Shown one piece after another: positions 23,039 through 27,024 of a stretch of DNA of 27,024 nucleotides (position 1 is the stretch's first letter; each line of letters starts with the position of its first letter). The stretch lies in assembly GCA_964481255.1 (NCBI GenBank), contig CAYZTZ010000032.1, positions 1 to 27,024 of the forward strand. The letters are read 5' to 3'. The notes beneath the pieces are model-generated. The model did no database searches and was not told the DNA's origin. It was given only the letters and a program-made list of their open reading frames with translations. Source of the stretch: UBA6911 sp964481255. GTDB taxonomy: Bacteria > Acidobacteriota > UBA6911. The translations under genes and the position numbers were made by a program.

Positions 23039-24934
23039 TTGTTACTGCAGAAGGAGTCCAATCGTCAACTGATCCTGCAACGGCTGAACCTTTTTCGACT
23101 TCCGGTTCTGTTGATCTTCCTGATCCTCGGAGCGCGGCTCTGGCAGCTTCAGATTATCAAGGGCGCCGAATATGAGCGCAAGGCGGAACGCAACGGGATC
23201 CGCACGATCGAGCTCGTCGCGCCGCGGGGCGTGATATTCGACCGCCATCACACCCCGCTGGTTGAAAACCGCTCCTCCTTCGATGTCCTGTTGTACCGCG
23301 AGTGGATCAAGGATGCGGACGCCACGAAGCGGTTTCTTGCCGAGAAGCTGTCCATCCGGCCGGAGAACCTGGAAAACGCTCTGCGCCGCGGCAAAGAAAG
23401 CGGATTGTATCGCCCCATCATCATCAAAGAGGATGCCGGGATGATGGACATTTCGGTTATCGAGGCGCACCGCATGGAACATCCTGAAATCCAGCTGGGG
23501 TCCGAGCCGCGGCGGCTCTACCACTACGGGAAGCTGGCGGCTCATATCCTGGGATATGTGGGTGAGATTTCCGAGCAGGACCTGAAAGGAAACCTGTTCC
23601 CCGGTGCGAGGGCCGGTTCGCTTGTCGGGCAGAGCGGGGTCGAGAGGACGTACAACGCCGTCCTGGCCGGAAAGGATGGGGAGCGGCGGGTGCAGGTGGA
23701 CAGCCGCGGCAGGGAAGTCGCCTTTGTCACGGAAAAGGAGGCGGTCAAGGGAGGGGAAATCCAGCTTACCATTGATCTGGACCTGCAAGCCGTCGCCGAA
23801 CTCAGCCTTGAAGGCAAGGTCGGGGCGATCGTGGCGATGGATCCGAGCAACGGCGAAATCCTGGCGATGGCCAGCGCGCCGGCTTACGATCCCAATACCT
23901 TCGCCATGCGCATTTCCAGGGACGACTGGAAACGGCTGGTCGAGCATCCGGACCGCCCGCTGCAAAACCGCGCCATACAGAACAGCTATTCGCCCGGTTC
24001 CGTTTTCAAACTCGTGATGGCACAGGCGGCGCTTGAGGAGGGTCTTGTCGACAACGATACGACGATTTTCTGCGGCGGCGCCGCCTCCTACTATGGGAGG
24101 GTTTTTCACTGCGGCAGCGGGAAAGGGCACGGCTCCCTCCGCCTGGAGCAAGCCATCGCTCAATCATGCAACATTTTTTTCTATGAGCTGGGACGGAGGC
24201 TCGGGATATCGAGGATCGCGCGGCACGCGCAGGCCCTGGGGTTCGGCGAGAAGACCGGCATCGACCTCCCGGCAGAAAAGAGCGGAGTGATGCCCAGCCC
24301 CGAGTGGAAGATGCGGACGCATCGCACGAAGTGGTTCGCCGGCGAGACCATTTCCGTGTCGATCGGGCAGGGGGCCGTCAGCGCAACGCCCCTGCAGATC
24401 CTCCGCGCGGTGAGTGCCATCGCCACCGGAGGGCTGCTCACAACGCCGCATCTGCTCTTGCGGTCTGAGAATCGGCTCGGCAACGCGATGCAATGGCCGA
24501 TGCGGCGCCTTCCGATCAGCCATAACAGCGCCCGCAGGATCCGCGAAGGAATGTGGGCCAGCGTCAATGGCTTCGGCACGGGCCGCAACGCCGCAGTCCG
24601 AGGCCTGGACATATGCGGCAAGACCGGGACCGTCCAGGTCATCGGCAGGGGCCGGAATCGTCCATCGCGCGGGGACATGCAGGACCATTCCTGGTTCGTC
24701 GGCTTTGCCCCGAAGGATCGTCCTGAGATCGCCGTTGTTGCCTTCGTCGAACACGGGGGCACGGGAGGAGTTTCGGCCGCGCCCCTTGCCAGGGCGCTGT
24801 TCCAGGCGTACTTCGAAAAGCAGGGAAGGATTCCGGGCGCCGATACCCTCGCCGCCGTCGCGGCGGCCGCGCCGGCTGAGTTATTTCGCGCGCGGCGCGA
24901 GACGGGGTCCTCCGCGGGAGCCGTGGAACGATGA
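23039..24934 (+). CDS. mrdA: Penicillin-binding protein 2 (elongation-specific transpeptidase)
   Basis: 631 residues (E. coli PBP2 633). An N-terminal membrane helix (about 18-37) is followed by the pedestal domain with VAPRGVIFDRHHTPL, and the transpeptidase domain with SxxK at 321-324 (Ser 321 nucleophile), SCN at 376-378 and KTG at 528-530. It cross-links peptidoglycan with RodA during elongation. The frame opens right after a TGA at 23033, and the only start upstream of the anchor is TTG at 23039, preceded by GGGGTGG; this start is unusual but well placed. The last 30 residues are Ala/Arg-rich and variable. It overlaps rodA by ATGA. Confidence 0.96.
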   Translation: MLLQKESNRQLILQRLNLFRLPVLLIFLILGARLWQLQIIKGAEYERKAERNGIRTIELVAPRGVIFDRHHTPLVENRSSFDVLLYREWIKDADATKRFLAEKLSIRPENLENALRRGKESGLYRPIIIKEDAGMMDISVIEAHRMEHPEIQLGSEPRRLYHYGKLAAHILGYVGEISEQDLKGNLFPGARAGSLVGQSGVERTYNAVLAGKDGERRVQVDSRGREVAFVTEKEAVKGGEIQLTIDLDLQAVAELSLEGKVGAIVAMDPSNGEILAMASAPAYDPNTFAMRISRDDWKRLVEHPDRPLQNRAIQNSYSPGSVFKLVMAQAALEEGLVDNDTTIFCGGAASYYGRVFHCGSGKGHGSLRLEQAIAQSCNIFFYELGRRLGISRIARHAQALGFGEKTGIDLPAEKSGVMPSPEWKMRTHRTKWFAGETISVSIGQGAVSATPLQILRAVSAIATGGLLTTPHLLLRSENRLGNAMQWPMRRLPISHNSARRIREGMWASVNGFGTGRNAAVRGLDICGKTGTVQVIGRGRNRPSRGDMQDHSWFVGFAPKDRPEIAVVAFVEHGGTGGVSAAPLARALFQAYFEKQGRIPGADTLAAVAAAAPAELFRARRETGSSAGAVER

Positions 24935-26025
24935 TCAAGGCGGATCAGCGTCTGTTGCTCAGTTTCGACTGGCTATGGCTCGCGGCGCTTCTCGTGCTGT
25001 CGGCGGCGGGAGTCGCCGCCATCTGGAGCACGACGGAGGGCACCGGCGTAAGTTCCTATCTCGGCAGGCAGCTGATCTGCCTCGGTTTGAGCCTGTTCCT
25101 CTTCTTCGCTTTGCTGTACCTGGACTATCACACTTTTTGCGATTTCATATCGGTCCTCTACGCGGCGGGAATGGCGGCTCTCATGCTGGTCCTTTTCGCG
25201 GGGCGCGAGATTCACAGCAACAAGAGCTGGATCGATTTGGGCCTCTTCAGGGTTCAGCCCTCGGAATTCATGAAGGTGCTGGTCATCATCGCCCTGGCCC
25301 GGTATTATGCGGACCTGGAGCAGGAATACCTGGGCGCGCGGGAACTCCTCGTGGGCGGCTTGATTGTCTTCGCCCCCGTATCGCTTATCCTGCTGCAGCG
25401 CGACCTGGGTACGGCCGTCACATTTATTCCCATCTATGCCGTTCTATCACTGCTGGCCGGCATAAGGCGGAAGCACCTGGTCGTGCTGCTCCTGATCATT
25501 GCGATACTCTCACCGATATCATGGTACGCGCTCCGCAGTTACCAGAAGGGCCGCATCGGAACGGCGCTCAACCCGGCCAGCGATCCGCGCGGCCTGGGCT
25601 ATCAAACCATCCAATCGGAGATCGCCGTCGGTTCCGGGAGATTCCTGGGAAAAGGGTTCAAACGGGGATCCCAGGCCGGCCTCGGGTTTCTGCCGGCCCA
25701 CAAAACGGACTTTGTTTTTGCCGTGTTATCGGAGGAAAAGGGATTCCTGGGAAGCATCGCCATCCTGGGGCTTTTCCTCTTCGTCTCCCAGAGGCTTTTT
25801 CGTGCGGCCCGGGAGGCCAAGGACAAAGTGGGAACCATGATCGTCGTCGGGGTGCTGGCCCTGCTCCTCTTTCATGTGGTGATCAATATCGGGATGGTGG
25901 TGGGGCTGCTCCCGATTGCCGGGATTCCGCTTCCCTTCATCAGCGCCGGAGGATCCTCTCTCATCTCCTGTTATGTGGCCATGAGCCTGTCGATGAATGT
26001 CAGGATGAGGAGATATGTCAACTAG
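24931..26025 (+). CDS. rodA: Peptidoglycan glycosyltransferase RodA (SEDS family)
   Basis: 364 residues with about ten membrane helices. SEDS motifs: SWIDLGLFRVQPSEFMK around 99-115, QRDLGTAV at 156-163, and FLPAHKTDFVFAVLSEEKGF around 253-272, whose Asp 260 matches the essential SEDS catalytic-region aspartate. The C-terminal end shows PLPFISAGGSSL. It polymerises glycan strands from lipid II as the partner of PBP2. The ATG overlaps the mrdA stop (ATGA), so the two subunits are translationally coupled. Confidence 0.97.
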   Translation: MIKADQRLLLSFDWLWLAALLVLSAAGVAAIWSTTEGTGVSSYLGRQLICLGLSLFLFFALLYLDYHTFCDFISVLYAAGMAALMLVLFAGREIHSNKSWIDLGLFRVQPSEFMKVLVIIALARYYADLEQEYLGARELLVGGLIVFAPVSLILLQRDLGTAVTFIPIYAVLSLLAGIRRKHLVVLLLIIAILSPISWYALRSYQKGRIGTALNPASDPRGLGYQTIQSEIAVGSGRFLGKGFKRGSQAGLGFLPAHKTDFVFAVLSEEKGFLGSIAILGLFLFVSQRLFRAAREAKDKVGTMIVVGVLALLLFHVVINIGMVVGLLPIAGIPLPFISAGGSSLISCYVAMSLSMNVRMRRYVN

Positions 26026-26305
26026 CCGCGAAGGCCCACCCGGCCCGAGAAAAGTGCCGTGGAAGCGGCCGGGGCGGGCATGCAGTCCCGGACGCGCGGG
26101 GATATTCTTGAATTCCGCCTCCGTCCCATCTACCATGAATGTTTGACGCCCGACGGCGCGGCGGTCCGAGGGGAATCTTATTTTTATGCGCTATTTTGAA
26201 ATGTTCTTGTGAGTTTGAGCAAATGACCGGTCGCGACTCGATGATTTGGAGTGACAGTCATTTTCATTAGAGAAACGGAATTCGGCGGGGATTAATGGCG
26301 CGGCA

Positions 26306-26322
26306 CGGACGCCCGGCGTCCG
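26306..26322 (+). repeat. Hairpin in the RNase G leader
   Basis: CGGACG-CCCGG-CGTCCG is a perfect 6-bp stem with a 5-nt loop, about 245 bp before the RNase start. No T-run follows. Confidence 0.4.
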
Positions 26323-26348
26323 GGAGATATCTTAGCCTTGGGGCGTTT

Positions 26349-26374
26349 CCGGACCGCAATCGGTCGAGGTCCGG
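26349..26374 (+). repeat. Second inverted repeat in the RNase G leader
   Basis: CCGGACC (26349-26355) is perfectly complementary to GGTCCGG (26368-26374). An alternative smaller stem GACCG-caat-CGGTC sits inside at 26352-26365. The two structures are mutually exclusive. Confidence 0.4.
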
Positions 26375-26566
26375 CGCCAACGGAATATATGCTGCTTTCG
26401 GGCTGCGCGCAGTCCCCGAATGATGCGGATCGTACCGATCCTCTGCGCGGTTGTTCCCGACGCTCGGGTCCAAGAGGCTGACGGCAAAGGCCGTCCCTGC
26501 ATGATCCTTCCTGTCTCCTCTCCGCATCCTTATCGCGACCCCATCCGAAAAATGGAGTGTTTCACA

Positions 26567-27024
26567 ATGATCAAGGAAATGATTGTTTCCAGCACTGCCC
26601 TGGAAACGAAGGTGGCCATTCTGGAAGACGACCAGCTTGCGGAGCTCTATATCGAACGCCATCGCAGCCGCAGCATTCTGGCGAACATCTACAAAGGGAA
26701 GGTCACCAAAGTCCTCCCCGGCATGCAGTCCGCTTTTGTCAACATCGGTCTGGATAAGGACGCGTTCCTCTATGTCTCGGACTTTCTGGAAGACAACGAG
26801 GTGTGCGATCAGATCTATTCCGCCGCCGAGGAACAGGCGGAACGGGAAACGACACCTGCGCCGTCCATCCCGAGCGCCGCCAGCCTCGAAGTGATCCTCG
26901 ACATCCCCGTGCGCCTGTCGCTCGAGGTGGGCAACACGGACATCAGCATCCGCCAGCTGCTGAAGCTGTCGCGCGGCTCGGTGGTCGAGCTCGACCGCCT
27001 CGCGGGCGAGCCGCTCGACGTCCT
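26567..27024 (+). CDS. rng: RNase E/G family ribonuclease N-terminus joined in frame to FliN (partial)
   Basis: Open to the window end (152 complete codons). ATG at 26567 has GGAG nine bases upstream. Residues 1-76 are a typical RNase G/E start: KEMIVSSTALETKVAILED, then the S1 RNA-binding domain with NIYKGKVTKVLPGMQSAFVNIG (about 40-61) and AFLYVSDFLED (66-76). RNase G/E processes rRNA and degrades mRNA, and follows rodA in many genomes, so this start fits its place. After a short acidic/Pro-Ala stretch (77-106) the sequence is no longer RNase. From residue 107 it matches the FliN SpoA domain. The S1 domain is therefore cut short and the catalytic DNase-I-like domain is missing from view. 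It is either a contig-end chimera or a novel fusion. Confidence 0.8.
   Translation, partial: MIKEMIVSSTALETKVAILEDDQLAELYIERHRSRSILANIYKGKVTKVLPGMQSAFVNIGLDKDAFLYVSDFLEDNEVCDQIYSAAEEQAERETTPAPSIPSAASLEVILDIPVRLSLEVGNTDISIRQLLKLSRGSVVELDRLAGEPLDV
26885..27024 (+). other. fliN: FliN (flagellar motor switch) C-terminal domain sequence, probably a misjoined fragment
   Basis: The 46 residues from L107 of the preceding frame read VILDIPVRLSLEVG, then ISIRQLLKLSRGSVVELD and RLAGEPLDV. This is the conserved FliN SpoA core, very similar in style to proteobacterial FliN. Third codon positions here are almost all G or C (one exception near the start), more extreme than in the RNase part just upstream. 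FliN forms the flagellar C-ring with FliM. No flagellar gene occurs elsewhere in the window. Confidence 0.8.

Larger units (their letters stand above)
26026..26566. other. 541-bp spacer between rodA and the RNase G start
   Basis: No recognisable gene. A 50-codon frame ending at the TGA near 26209 has no known features. Inverted repeats occur at 26306-26322 and 26349-26374. An AT-rich patch at about 26177-26290 is the likeliest place for a promoter, but no good -35/-10 pair was found. It may hold a structured 5' leader for the RNase gene. Confidence 0.5.

Overview
The window is high-GC bacterial chromosome with dense, operon-like gene order and long antisense shadow frames. The gene set (heterodisulfide-reductase-type and NADH-dehydrogenase-type electron carriers, periplasmic PpiD-like chaperone, rod-shape operon followed by RNase E/G) suggests an anaerobic or facultative Gram-negative, rod-shaped bacterium. 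The RNase G start and the mreBCD-mrdA-rodA-rng order resemble Acidobacteriota or deltaproteobacterial-type genomes. That placement is inference; no rRNA or tRNA is present to test it.

Region 1 (1-4373, minus strand) is a tightly coupled electron-transfer operon: hdrC, hdrB, a thioredoxin-like [2Fe-2S] protein, nuoE and a NuoF protein fused to a GltD/NfnB-type flavoprotein that runs off the left edge. Its products could move electrons between NAD(P)H and a thiol/disulfide or ferredoxin partner. A divergently transcribed MarR-type regulator (4654-5235) carries an extra four-cysteine tail. A perfect AT-rich inverted repeat overlaps that regulator's probable -10 element.

Region 2 (5514-10808) holds glmS (minus), an adenosine-specific-kinase-family protein (PF04008 type) and a large Lon-like AAA+ protease. 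Region 3 (10956-14615) runs on the plus strand: moeA and moaC (molybdenum cofactor), an FmdB-type zinc ribbon protein, a decayed C-terminal fragment of formamidopyrimidine-DNA glycosylase (MutM/Fpg), a 64-residue DnaJ-type zinc-finger protein and coaX. Region 4 (14712-18299) has thiM (minus), a short PAS-HisKA protein without an ATPase domain (plus) and a membrane-anchored PpiD-like peptidyl-prolyl isomerase (minus).

Region 5 (18652-26025) is the rod-shape (elongasome) operon. It has a probable sigma70-type promoter, a leader of about 340 nt and a GAF-GGDEF diguanylate cyclase immediately before mreB, mreC, mreD, mrdA (PBP2) and rodA. Region 6 is a 541-bp gap followed by the start of an RNase E/G gene. 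About 106 codons in, the reading frame changes without interruption into the C-terminal domain of the flagellar switch protein FliN and continues to the end of the window. This is either a contig-end misjoin or a novel fusion; the shift in codon composition favours the misjoin.

No CRISPR array, insertion sequence, tRNA or rRNA was seen. The most notable observations are the RNase G::FliN junction, the Hdr-NuoEF-GltD operon with its cysteine-tailed regulator, the MutM relic, the ATPase-less PAS-HisKA protein and the diguanylate cyclase built into the mre operon.
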